Shown here: positions 32,389 through 41,096 of the stretch, piece after piece | How positions within the stretch are numbered: the stretch's first letter is position 1 | How the letters are laid out: every line of letters starts with the position of its first letter | Assembly: GCA_037968815.1 (NCBI GenBank) | Contig: JBBKWF010000001.1 | Location: 3,979-67,978, forward strand | Direction of reading: 5' to 3' | From: Pseudopedobacter sp037968815 | GTDB taxonomy: Bacteria; Bacteroidota; Bacteroidia; Sphingobacteriales; Sphingobacteriaceae | DNA: 64,000 nt | The notes under the pieces: model-generated | What the model was told of the DNA's origin: nothing | Database searches by the model: none | What the model saw: only the letters and a program-made list of their open reading frames with translations | Made by a program: the position numbers and the translations under genes

Positions 32389-34683
32389 CTAAATAATCCT
32401 CAGCTTCGCAAATTTTAACAATAACTGTTTTTGTCCAATTTCTTTAAAAAAGATGGTTGCTTTAATATCTTGTTTACTTCCTTCTAGAGTTAAAACTTTA
32501 CCATAACCAAAACGTTCATGCTCCACTTCATGACCTACTTGTAGGTTTGAGGTATCGCTAGGAGCGAAGCCTTCACTAGGAACATGGGCTTTCGCCAATA
32601 AAGAAGTCGTTCTTAAAGGTTTAGTAGCTGGTTTTGGTTTCGAGTAAACATCGCCTTGATCTTTGGTAAAGCTTGATTTACTTTGCCATTGCGTACGGTC
32701 ATCATCAAAACCAGCATTATTTGCTGTAGCTGATTTTTTCGGTACTTCTATTTCTAAATACCTTGGGTCAATCTCATCTAAAAAACGAGAAGGTTCACAG
32801 TTAATAAGCGTCCCGAATTTAAAACGCGATGTGGCATAACTGATGTGTAGTTTTGTTTCGGCCCTAGTTACGGCAACATAAAACAACCTACGTTCTTCCT
32901 CCAAATCTGCCCTCGAATTTAAAGCCATTTGCGAAGGAAAAAGATTTTCCTCTAAGCCAACAATGTAAACTTGAGGAAACTCCAAACCTTTTGAAGAGTG
33001 GATAGTCATTAAAGAAACCGTGTCTTTATCGTCGCCTTTTTCGTTATCATCGTTAGTTAACAAAGCAACATCCTGCATAAAGATATCTAAACCTCTGTCT
33101 TCAATATCCTCACGCTCAGAAAACTCTTTAATACCGTTTAAAAGCTCCTGAATATTTTCGTACCTACTAACACCTTCCACTGACTTATCGTCGTATAAGT
33201 CCTTTAATAAACCCGACTGTTGTGCAATATGCAAAGCGGTATCATAAGCAGTATTGTTTTTAGCAGTCACCGCAAAACTCTGTATTGCAGTAGCAAAACT
33301 ACTTACAGCAACGGCCGCTCTGTTGTCTAAGTAAGTTGGGGCATCGGTAATGATTTCGAAAAGTGTTTTGTTTTCTTGATCAGCCGCTAAAATAATTTTA
33401 TCTAAAGTAGTTTTTCCAATACCACGGGCAGGGTAATTAATTACTCTTTTAAAAGCAGCCTCATCTGCAGGGTTAAAAGTTAACCTGAAATATGCAATTA
33501 AATCTTTGATTTCCTTACGCTGATAAAAGGATGTTCCACCGTAAATTTTGTAGGGAACGCCAAGCTTTCTTAAAGCTTCCTCCATTGATCTGGATTGCGC
33601 ATTTGTACGGTAAAAAATGGCGAAATCAACCCAATTTAGATTTTTATTCGCTCTTTCTTGAGCAATGGATTCAGCGACTTGCTTACCTTCCTCATTATCA
33701 GAAAAAGAACGACTTATTTTTACTTTATCGCCTGTTTCGTTATCAGAGAATACGTTTTTTTCTAACTGGTTTTTGTTATTAGCAATAATGCTGTTAGCGA
33801 TGTTTACAATGTTTTGGGTAGAGCGGTAATTCTGTTCTAATTTAAAAACCCTTACATCTGGATAATCTTTTTGAAAGTTTAAGATGTTTTGGATGTTTGC
33901 TCCCCTAAAAGCGTAAATACTTTGTGCATCATCACCCACTACACATAAATTCTCTCTAACTGCAGCTAGTTTTTTTACAATTAAATATTGCGAGAAGTTA
34001 GTATCCTGGTACTCATCAACCATTAAGTACTTAAATTTTTGCTGATATTTATTAAGTATGGCTGGGTGTTCTTTTAGTAAAATATTGGTTTTAAATAAAA
34101 GATCATCGAAATCCATTGCTCCGGCTTTAAAACAACGGTTAGCGTAAGTTTCGTAGATTTTACCTAAAAATGCTCTTCCAGATGTAAAGTCATCTGCCTG
34201 TATCTGTTCGTTTTTTTGATACTCGGCCACAGAAATTAGATTGTTTTTAGCCATTGAAATACGGCCGTAAACATAATTTGGGTGATAAAGTTTATCGTCC
34301 AAGCTCATTTCCTTTAAAATAGCTTTTAGTAAACTTTTACTATCGTCAGTATCGTAAATGGTGAAGTTGTTTGGATAACCGATATGCTGTGCTTCAACAC
34401 GTAAAATCTTTGCAAAAACCGAGTGGAAAGTACCCATCCAAATATTTTTAGCTTCGGGGCCAATAACGGTAGTAATACGGTTACGCATTTCTTTTGCCGC
34501 TTTATTGGTAAATGTTAAAACTAAAATATGGAAAGGGTCAACGCGTTTTTGTATCAAATGCGCAACTCGGTAGGTAATTACCCTTGTTTTTCCAGAGCCT
34601 GCACCTGCAACTATCATTACTGGGCCTTCGGTTTGCTCTACTGCTTCTCTTTGGGTTGGGTTTAATCCTGCTAAATAATCCAA
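32389..34683 (-). CDS. pcrA: UvrD/PcrA-type ATP-dependent DNA helicase
   Basis: The protein, 764 residues from the chosen start, is a superfamily 1A 3'-5' helicase of repair and replication. It shows the Q-motif region LNPTQREAVEQTEGP, Walker A AGAGSGKT, motif II VDEYQDTN, motif III VVGDDAQSIYAFRGA, motif IV LEQNYRST and motif VI VAVTRAE. A C-terminal linker and Tudor-like tail (VGHEVEHERFGYGKVLTLEG) are typical of PcrA/UvrD. The TTG at 34683 is preferred over an upstream in-frame TTG at 34710 because conservation begins at DYLAGLNPTQ and AGGA lies five bases before it. Confidence 0.95.
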   Translation of the reverse strand: MDYLAGLNPTQREAVEQTEGPVMIVAGAGSGKTRVITYRVAHLIQKRVDPFHILVLTFTNKAAKEMRNRITTVIGPEAKNIWMGTFHSVFAKILRVEAQHIGYPNNFTIYDTDDSKSLLKAILKEMSLDDKLYHPNYVYGRISMAKNNLISVAEYQKNEQIQADDFTSGRAFLGKIYETYANRCFKAGAMDFDDLLFKTNILLKEHPAILNKYQQKFKYLMVDEYQDTNFSQYLIVKKLAAVRENLCVVGDDAQSIYAFRGANIQNILNFQKDYPDVRVFKLEQNYRSTQNIVNIANSIIANNKNQLEKNVFSDNETGDKVKISRSFSDNEEGKQVAESIAQERANKNLNWVDFAIFYRTNAQSRSMEEALRKLGVPYKIYGGTSFYQRKEIKDLIAYFRLTFNPADEAAFKRVINYPARGIGKTTLDKIILAADQENKTLFEIITDAPTYLDNRAAVAVSSFATAIQSFAVTAKNNTAYDTALHIAQQSGLLKDLYDDKSVEGVSRYENIQELLNGIKEFSEREDIEDRGLDIFMQDVALLTNDDNEKGDDKDTVSLMTIHSSKGLEFPQVYIVGLEENLFPSQMALNSRADLEEERRLFYVAVTRAETKLHISYATSRFKFGTLINCEPSRFLDEIDPRYLEIEVPKKSATANNAGFDDDRTQWQSKSSFTKDQGDVYSKPKPATKPLRTTSLLAKAHVPSEGFAPSDTSNLQVGHEVEHERFGYGKVLTLEGSKQDIKATIFFKEIGQKQLLLKFAKLRII

Positions 34684-34720
34684 AAGTATCCTAAATTTTA
34701 ATAAGCCCAAAAGTAAAAAA

Positions 34721-34751
34721 AATGAGGCGGAGATTTTAGTTCCGCCTCATT
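34721..34751 (-). terminator. Terminator of the TPR sensor gene
   Basis: The arms AATGAGGCGGA (34721-34731) and TCCGCCTCATT (34741-34751) form a perfect 11-bp stem. On the minus strand a run of T follows. It separates the TPR sensor gene from pcrA. Confidence 0.88.
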
Positions 34752-34773
34752 TTAAGTTTTTAACAAAAGTTTG

Positions 34774-36219
34774 TTAGCTTAATCCACTTTTACTAGAATC
34801 ATGCAATGCCTCATTGATATTCATGATTTTGGCATCAATATCGTCCACACATTTTTTTATTTGTGGCGCAACTTCATGGCTTTCTACCAATTTATCTTCC
34901 ACTAGCATCATTAAACCTTTTAGCGTAGCAACAGGCCCCCGAATCTGATGAGATAAATGCGAGGAGTATTCTGATAATTTTTGATTCTTAATAATTAAAT
35001 CTTTTGTACGCTCTGCAATAAGCTCTTCTAACTGCAGATTGACTCTGTCTACATTGTTTTTTTGTTTCAAAACCTCTTCATTTAGCGCTGTTAGCTTTTG
35101 ATTAGATGATTTTGAACGGTTGTTGCTCTTTATTAATAGGAATATTACAAAAAAGGATAACACAGCAACTATACTAATAGCGAGGGATAATTTTTTTGCA
35201 TTTTTTTGTGCTTGTATAGTAAGCTCGTTTTCTTTTTGGGTTTGTTTTTGTTTAAGAGTTTGTTGAATGAGGTTAATGTTGGAAGTTATCGTTCGCTTAT
35301 AATTTATGCTATCTCGTTTATAAATATCTTTCAAGTAGTAAAGTGCTTTCTCGTAATTTTTTCGTTTTGCTTCTAATTCATAACTAAAATAAATGAAGTC
35401 ATAAATTTTTTTTTCATCGTTAGTTAATTTCGCAAAACCTATTCCTTCTTGAATGTATTCTTCTGCTTTTTTAAAATCGTTTTTTCTTATATAGATAGAA
35501 CTAAGAGTCATGTTTATAGAGGAAATGCTATTGTTCAACTCATATTTCTTTGCTTTTTCATTTGCATCAATTAACATTTTTTCAGCTTTAGGTAGGTTAT
35601 TCAGGTTGTAATAAATTACCCCCATGTTTTGTAAGCTTTGTGTTATACCAATTGGGTTTTTGATTGAGTTGAAAATCGTGTCGCTTATTTCATAATTTTT
35701 TAATGCAATATAATACTGCTTTTTTCGATAGTATGTATTACCTATATTCAAGTATGATCCCGCTATAAGGTCATTTTTCTTATACTTTTTAGCGATTATT
35801 AAAACTCTCTGATAATAAGCAAGAGCTTTATCATAGTCTATTTCTGTCCATAAATTGCCAATGTTGTTTAATACCTTTGCTTCACCCAGTTCATCAGGGA
35901 TTTCTTGAAACTGTTTCATTGCTATGAGGTAACGATTTAGTGCAGAGTCCCTCTCGTTTGAATAATAAAAACCTATACCAATGACTCTATTAGCTTCCGC
36001 AACTTCTTTAGGAATGTTAAGCTCCGAAGCAATTTTATGTGCTTTTTTACCCATTGATATTGTTGTTTCCGGATCAGTTAAACGGGTATTATAAGCTTTT
36101 TTATTTAAATCTTTTACAGTTTGTTCATCATGATTTATATCAGTTTCGAGCGTTTGTTTTTGAGACCCGCTTACGCAGAAAGAATATAGAAAAATAATTA
36201 TGAATGTTACATAGCGCAT
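34774..36219 (-). CDS. TPR-repeat membrane sensor with a DHp helix but no kinase ATPase domain
   Basis: The 481-residue product has a signal peptide (about 1-19), then periplasmic tetratricopeptide repeats to about residue 315 (for example EAKVLNNIGNLWTEIDYDKALAYYQ, and QSLQNMGVIYYNLNNLPKAEKML). A membrane helix lies at about 340-362 (LSLAISIVAVLSFFVIFLLI), followed by a coiled coil. A histidine-kinase dimerisation segment follows, with the H-box in SSHLSHQIRGPVATLKGLMMLVEDK. The protein then ends in SSKSGLS with no N, G1 or G2 box. A terminator follows at once, so no ATPase domain is encoded behind it. It is divergent from the triplicated lipopeptide genes. Confidence 0.88.
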   Translation of the reverse strand: MRYVTFIIIFLYSFCVSGSQKQTLETDINHDEQTVKDLNKKAYNTRLTDPETTISMGKKAHKIASELNIPKEVAEANRVIGIGFYYSNERDSALNRYLIAMKQFQEIPDELGEAKVLNNIGNLWTEIDYDKALAYYQRVLIIAKKYKKNDLIAGSYLNIGNTYYRKKQYYIALKNYEISDTIFNSIKNPIGITQSLQNMGVIYYNLNNLPKAEKMLIDANEKAKKYELNNSISSINMTLSSIYIRKNDFKKAEEYIQEGIGFAKLTNDEKKIYDFIYFSYELEAKRKNYEKALYYLKDIYKRDSINYKRTITSNINLIQQTLKQKQTQKENELTIQAQKNAKKLSLAISIVAVLSFFVIFLLIKSNNRSKSSNQKLTALNEEVLKQKNNVDRVNLQLEELIAERTKDLIIKNQKLSEYSSHLSHQIRGPVATLKGLMMLVEDKLVESHEVAPQIKKCVDDIDAKIMNINEALHDSSKSGLS

Positions 36220-36420
36220 GAATAGAGACTATCAGTTAAGTTTAAAGGTATTTATAAATCTTTATTTTTTAACAAATGTTGTAAAGTAAATATGAAGTTA
36301 ATTGAAAAGCAATAAATTTTTAATTGAAAAATGATATTGTTTTTAAATATAGAAATGTTTCGTTACAAATAATTTGACGCCAATATTTGTACTGTTATTT
36401 AAACATAAAAGTTACAAAAA

Positions 36421-36573
36421 ATGAAAAAGATATTATTAGCATTATTAGTAGTAGGTGCAGTTTCAGTTACATCCTGTAAAAAAGATACAGATACTACTCC
36501 TGTAAAAAACTTAAAAGTCAATGGTGGTCCAGATTCTTCAATTGATCAAACAACAGTAGGTTCTTGGGATTAA
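36421..36573 (+). CDS. Small lipopeptide precursor, tandem copy 1
   Basis: The 50-residue product has a signal peptide with lipobox VTSC (C19): MKKILLALLVVGAVSVTSC. The mature part is about 31 residues, with KNLKVNGGPDSSIDQ and the C-terminus TTVGSWD. The ATG is preceded by a purine-rich run. Three copies lie in exact 170-base periods, each 153 bases of gene plus a 17-base spacer. All three preserve the frame, and the differences between them are few and mostly synonymous or conservative. This shows that they are real genes. This copy differs from the others at G12 (serine in copies 2 and 3) and V28 (isoleucine in both). The function is unknown. Confidence 0.85.
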   Translation: MKKILLALLVVGAVSVTSCKKDTDTTPVKNLKVNGGPDSSIDQTTVGSWD

Positions 36574-36590
36574 AACTAAAAAAAGAAAAT

Positions 36591-36743
36591 ATGAAAAAGA
36601 TATTATTAGCATTATTAGTAGTAAGCGCAGTTTCGGTTACATCTTGTAAGAAAGATACAGATACTACTCCTATAAAAAACTTAAAAGTCAATGGCGGCCC
36701 AGGTTCTTCGATTGATCAAACAACAGTTGGTTCTTGGGATTAA
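36591..36743 (+). CDS. Small lipopeptide precursor, tandem copy 2
   Basis: This is the second unit of the array, 50 residues. It differs from copy 3 only at residue 38 (glycine instead of aspartate, in NGGPGSSIDQ), and from copy 1 at S12, I28 and G38. The lipobox VTSC and the C-terminal GSWD are unchanged. It is separated from its neighbours by 17 bases, so the three genes are presumably one transcript. The spacing and the AAAAAAGAAAA run before each ATG suggest equal translation. Confidence 0.85.
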   Translation: MKKILLALLVVSAVSVTSCKKDTDTTPIKNLKVNGGPGSSIDQTTVGSWD

Positions 36744-36760
36744 TACTAAAAAAAGAAAAC

Positions 36761-36913
36761 ATGAAAAAGATATTATTAGCATTATTAGTAGTAAGCGCAG
36801 TTTCGGTTACATCCTGTAAAAAAGATACAGATACTACTCCTATAAAAAACTTAAAAGTCAATGGAGGTCCAGATTCTTCAATTGATCAAACAACAGTAGG
36901 TTCTTGGGATTAA
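36761..36913 (+). CDS. Small lipopeptide precursor, tandem copy 3
   Basis: This is the third unit, 50 residues, with S12, I28 and D38. It ends 76 bases before the start of the M20 peptidase gene, which has its own candidate -7 box. No other small lipoprotein gene of this type is seen in the window. Mature peptides would be acylated at C19, if processed as a lipoprotein, and exposed to the periplasm or the surface. Confidence 0.85.
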   Translation: MKKILLALLVVSAVSVTSCKKDTDTTPIKNLKVNGGPDSSIDQTTVGSWD

Positions 36914-36966
36914 TAATTGTCCCAAACTCAACACATTAGTTACAAAGTAGCTAAGCTATAAAATCA

Positions 36967-36974
36967 TATATTTG
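36967..36974 (+). promoter_or_regulatory. -7 promoter box of the M20 peptidase gene
   Basis: TATATTTG matches TAnnTTTG and lies 15 bases before the ATG at 36990. No clear -33 TTTG is visible. It overlaps the alternative TTG start at 36972, which argues against that start. Confidence 0.45.
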
Positions 36975-36989
36975 TGTAAACTCAAGTTT

Positions 36990-38357
36990 ATGCAAGTAAT
37001 AAAAAATTATGTTGAACAAAACCGTCAGCGTTTTCTCGACGAATTGTTTGAATTATTAAGATTTCCGTCTGTTAGTGCAGATCCTAAATATAAAGGTGAT
37101 GTACTTAAAACCGCAGACTTTGTAGCCGAAAAACTTAAAGAAGCCGGTGCAAACCAAGTAGAGGTTTGCTCAACAGAAGGCTATCCGATAGTTTACGGAG
37201 AAAAAATAATAGACCCAGCTTTGCCTACGGTTTTGGTGTACGGACATTATGATGTTCAGCCACCAGACCCATTAGAGCTTTGGCACACACCACCTTTTGA
37301 GCCCACTTTGCGAGATGGGAAAATTTACGCTCGTGGAGCTTGTGATGATAAAGGACAGTTTTATATGCATGTAAAAGCTTTTGAGCTGATGATGCAAACA
37401 GAAACTTTGCCTTGCAATATTAAGTTTATGATTGAAGGGGAGGAGGAAGTAGGTTCCGACAATCTGGGTAAATTTGTTGCTCAAAATACCGAAAGGTTAA
37501 AAGCTGATGTTGTTTTAATATCAGACACTTCCATGATTAGCATGGAAAACCCTTCTTTAGAAACTGGTTTGCGAGGACTAGCTTATATGGAAGTGGAAGT
37601 TCAAGGTCCAAATAGAGATTTACACTCTGGTGTTTACGGAGGAGCGGTTGCAAACCCAGCAACTATTTTATGTCAGATGATTTCATCTCTGCATGACGAA
37701 AATAATCATATTACAATTCCTGGTTTTTACGATGATGTAATTGATCTTTCTCAAGAAGAACGAAAAGCATTAAACGATGCTCCTTTTGATTTAGACGAGT
37801 ATAAAAAAGATTTATCTGTTGATGAAGTTTGGGGCGAAAAAGGTTATTCTACCATAGAAAGAACCGGAATTAGACCAACATTAGAAGTCAACGGAATTTG
37901 GGGCGGTTATACCGGACCCGGAGCAAAAACTGTTTTGCCAGCAAAAGCGAACGCTAAAATTTCTATGCGTTTAGTTCCAGGTCAGGATTGGAAAAAGATT
38001 TCTGCTTTATTTAAAGCACACTTTGAAAGTATTGCCCCATCATCTGTTAAAGTTGATGTTGTAGCTCATCATGGTGGTACACCTTATGTAACCCCAGTTG
38101 ATTCTATTGCATTTAAGGCTGCTTATAAAGCCATTCAAGAATCATTTGGTAAAGAACCAGTTCCAACAAGGGGCGGAGGAAGCATTCCTATTGTTGCACT
38201 ATTTGAACAAGAATTGGGAATAAAAACAGTATTAATGGGTTTTGGTTTAGATAGTGATAACCTACACTCTCCAAATGAAAAATACGATGTTTTCAATTAT
38301 TATAAAGGAATAGAGACAATCCCTTTGTTTTATAAATATTTTGCAAAATTGAGCTAA
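36990..38357 (+). CDS. M20 family metallodipeptidase
   Basis: The 455-residue product, from the ATG at 36990, is an M20/CNDP-type dipeptidase. The metal ligands are visible in order: H in VYGHYDVQPP, the bridging D in GACDDKGQ, catalytic and ligand glutamates in EGEEEVGS, an aspartate in LISDTSM, and a final histidine in DNLHSPNEKYD. The dimerisation domain (about 200-350) includes LHSGVYGGAVANP. No signal peptide is present, so it is cytoplasmic and hydrolyses di- or short peptides. It follows the lipopeptide array, but proximity alone does not prove a link. A strong terminator follows. Confidence 0.94.
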   Translation: MQVIKNYVEQNRQRFLDELFELLRFPSVSADPKYKGDVLKTADFVAEKLKEAGANQVEVCSTEGYPIVYGEKIIDPALPTVLVYGHYDVQPPDPLELWHTPPFEPTLRDGKIYARGACDDKGQFYMHVKAFELMMQTETLPCNIKFMIEGEEEVGSDNLGKFVAQNTERLKADVVLISDTSMISMENPSLETGLRGLAYMEVEVQGPNRDLHSGVYGGAVANPATILCQMISSLHDENNHITIPGFYDDVIDLSQEERKALNDAPFDLDEYKKDLSVDEVWGEKGYSTIERTGIRPTLEVNGIWGGYTGPGAKTVLPAKANAKISMRLVPGQDWKKISALFKAHFESIAPSSVKVDVVAHHGGTPYVTPVDSIAFKAAYKAIQESFGKEPVPTRGGGSIPIVALFEQELGIKTVLMGFGLDSDNLHSPNEKYDVFNYYKGIETIPLFYKYFAKLS

Positions 38358-38376
38358 TATATTTTTATACTCAATA

Positions 38377-38412
38377 AAAAAAGCCGTTTCTTATATAAGA
38401 AACGGCTTTTTT
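38377..38412. terminator. Bidirectional terminator
   Basis: A long perfect stem, with AAGCCGTTTCTTATA pairing with TATAAGAAACGGCTT, is flanked by A and T runs. It lies between the M20 peptidase gene and the convergent glutamine synthetase gene. Confidence 0.92.
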
Positions 38413-38427
38413 ACTTTCGGCTTTTGC

Positions 38428-40602
38428 CTATTTAATGAATAACATTTCTCTGAACTTTGGTAAAGGCCAAAGGTTGTCATCAACCATTAACTCTAATTTG
38501 TCAACGTGGTAACGAATTGGCTCAAAGTATGATTTAACCTTCTCATCATAAGCAATCGCTTTATCACGAGAGTCCTCTAACTTATTAGCAGTTTTTCGCT
38601 CTTCAATCATTGCATGTACATTATCTTTAATAAAGTTTACATGTTTAGAAATTTCTTTAATGATTAAAATTTGTGCGCTATAATTCTCTTCACCTAAACC
38701 TATATCTTTTAAACCTTTAACGTTTTCGATAAGTGAGTTTTGGTAACCAACAGCAGCTGGAATAATTACGTTAGTAACTAACTCGCCAATTACACGACCT
38801 TCAATTTGAATTTTCTTGTAATAATCTTCCAATAAAATCTCGTGACGAGCATGACCTTCTCTTGGAGTAAATACACCAGTTTCCTGGAATAATTTGCTTG
38901 ATTTTTCTGAACTTAAAGCATCTAAAGCTTTCGGTGTAGTTTTGATGTTAGATAAACCACGTTTTTCTGCTTCTTCAGCCCATTCGTCGCTGTAACCATT
39001 ACCTTCAAAACGGATGTTTTTTGATTCTTTAATGTACTTTCTTAATACATTAACAATAGCAAGGTCTTTTTTCTCGCCTTTTTTAATCAATTTATCAACT
39101 TCAACTTTGAATTTATTCAATTGATCAGCCATGATGGTATTTAAAACCGTCATCGGGCTTGATGAGTTTGCAGAAGAACCAACAGCTCTCAATTCAAATT
39201 TATTTCCTGTGAACGCAAATGAAGAAGTACGGTTTCTATCTGTATTGTCAAACAAAATGTTCGGAATTTTTGGAATTCCAGCCCACATTAAGTTTTCTTC
39301 TTTAACTTTTTTGGCAACTTTAGAAGTTTCAAGTTCATCAAGCACATCGCTTAATTGACTTCCTAAAAAGATAGATATAATTGCCGGCGGTGCTTCATTA
39401 GCTCCTAAACGGTGATCATTATGTACTGAAGCAATTGAAGCTCTTAATAAATCTGCATGCTCATGAACCGCTTTAATTGTATTTACAAAAAACGTTAAAA
39501 ACATTAAGTTGTTTTTTGGCGTTTTACCTGGCGCTAAAAGATTTTTACCAGTATTAGTAATTAAAGACCAGTTATTGTGCTTACCAGATCCATTTATACC
39601 TGCGTATGGTTTTTCATGTAATAAAACCTTAAGGTGATGTCTTTTTGCAACTTTGTCCATTAAATCCATCAACAATTGATTGTGATCAATAGCTAAGTTG
39701 ATTTCTTCATATAAAGGTGCACACTCAAATTGAGAAGGAGCAACTTCGTTGTGACGAGTTTTTAAAGGAATACCTAATTGCAATGCTTCAATTTCGAAAT
39801 CTTGCATGTAAGCAAGTACTCTTTCTGGAATAGTACCAAAATAATGGTCATCTAATTGTTGGTTCTTTGCAGAAGAATGTCCGAAAAGAGTTCTTCCTGT
39901 CAACATTAAATCTGGTCTTGCATTAAATAATGCTAAATCAACTAAAAAGTATTCTTGCTCAATACCTAAAGAAGCATTAACCTTAGTTACTCCTTTATCA
40001 AAATAACCACAAACATCTACAGCTGCTTTGTCAAGTGCAGACATTGCTCTTAATAATGGAGCTTTGTAATCTAGCGCTTCACCAGTGTAAGCTACAAATA
40101 CTGTTGGGATACATAATGTTCCTCTAAATATAAATGCTGGAGAACTTGGATCCCAAGCGGTATATCCACGAGCTTCAAAAGTACTTCTAATTCCTCCGTT
40201 AGGAAAACTAGACGCATCTGGTTCTTGTTGTACTAATGCATCAGCAGAAAACTTCTCTACTGGAGTACCGTCTGGTGCAGGCTCAAAAAACGAATCATGT
40301 TTTTCTGCAGTTGTACCAGTTAATGGCTGAAACCAGTGCGTATAATGTGTTACGCCCTTGCTCATTGCCCATGATTTCATTGCGGCAGCAATATGTTCTG
40401 CAATATCTCTTTCTATACGTGTACCACTCTCGCCTGCGCTAACGATTGCTTGATAAGCTTCCTTAGACATATAGGCTTTCATTTTTGGTTTATCAAAAAC
40501 GTTTTGTCCATAATAGTCTGAGATTTTGTTAGCAGGTGCTTTTACTTCAGGTATTGTTCTTCCTAATACTGATTGAAGTGCTTGAAATCTGATTGTTGAC
40601 AT
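38428..40602 (-). CDS. glnN: Glutamine synthetase type III
   Basis: The 724-residue protein is a GSIII enzyme, the large dodecameric glutamine synthetase of Bacteroidota and cyanobacteria. It forms glutamine from glutamate, ammonia and ATP. The N-terminal region includes GVTHYTHWFQPLTGTTAEKHDSFFEP, which is characteristic of GSIII. It also has GGIRSTFEARGYTAWDPSSPAFI, SLGIEQEYFLVD, ALQLGIPLKTRHNEVAPSQFE and NGSGKHNNWSL, the glutamate- and ATP-binding motifs. It faces the amtB gene across a 494-base divergent regulatory region. Nitrogen control is likely, but I see no clear sigma-54 site. Confidence 0.96.
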   Translation of the reverse strand: MSTIRFQALQSVLGRTIPEVKAPANKISDYYGQNVFDKPKMKAYMSKEAYQAIVSAGESGTRIERDIAEHIAAAMKSWAMSKGVTHYTHWFQPLTGTTAEKHDSFFEPAPDGTPVEKFSADALVQQEPDASSFPNGGIRSTFEARGYTAWDPSSPAFIFRGTLCIPTVFVAYTGEALDYKAPLLRAMSALDKAAVDVCGYFDKGVTKVNASLGIEQEYFLVDLALFNARPDLMLTGRTLFGHSSAKNQQLDDHYFGTIPERVLAYMQDFEIEALQLGIPLKTRHNEVAPSQFECAPLYEEINLAIDHNQLLMDLMDKVAKRHHLKVLLHEKPYAGINGSGKHNNWSLITNTGKNLLAPGKTPKNNLMFLTFFVNTIKAVHEHADLLRASIASVHNDHRLGANEAPPAIISIFLGSQLSDVLDELETSKVAKKVKEENLMWAGIPKIPNILFDNTDRNRTSSFAFTGNKFELRAVGSSANSSSPMTVLNTIMADQLNKFKVEVDKLIKKGEKKDLAIVNVLRKYIKESKNIRFEGNGYSDEWAEEAEKRGLSNIKTTPKALDALSSEKSSKLFQETGVFTPREGHARHEILLEDYYKKIQIEGRVIGELVTNVIIPAAVGYQNSLIENVKGLKDIGLGEENYSAQILIIKEISKHVNFIKDNVHAMIEERKTANKLEDSRDKAIAYDEKVKSYFEPIRYHVDKLELMVDDNLWPLPKFREMLFIK

Positions 40603-41096
40603 TTTTTGGTGTTTTTTATTTGTTAAAAACTGTTTTCTAATATTATCTGATAAAAGTAAGTCGTTTTTATGGGTTTTTATAATTTTTTTTTAAAATTATT
40701 TAATAATAAGGCTGTTTTGGTTGAAAATAATCCAAAATAACATGTGTTTTTTTAGATTATAGGATATTTTAAGAGATTTTTTGCTGAATTGGTTCTAATT
40801 GACTGGTGTAATTGTTGAATTGTTGGTTTATTTACTGAATTATCTTTTAGAGAAATTCTAATTTTTTACAATTTGTATTGAAATAAACTGAAATATTATC
40901 AAATATTTTAGTGTTTATTTCAATTATCATTAAAAATAATGATAAAAGTCATATTTATTTTGGTGTTTTGAATAAAATATTGAAATTGCGAGTGTCAAAA
41001 CGTTATAATATGTATTTCGTTATAAGACATGAATTTATTTGATATCATATTTATATAACAAATTTTAATTTTAAGTAAACCCAAAAAAAACAAAAG
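40603..41096. other. Divergent regulatory region between glnN and amtB
   Basis: The 494 bases are very AT-rich and contain no credible gene. A near-consensus -7 box, TTTATTTG, lies at about 41034-41041 before amtB. On the minus strand TACTTTTA lies upstream of glnN. No -24/-12 (GG-N10-GC) element could be identified with confidence. Confidence 0.5.

Noticed and set aside
36421..36913. Possible CRISPR array because of the regular 170-base period
   Set aside because: The unit is far too long, there are no variable spacers, and each unit encodes the same in-frame 50-residue protein.
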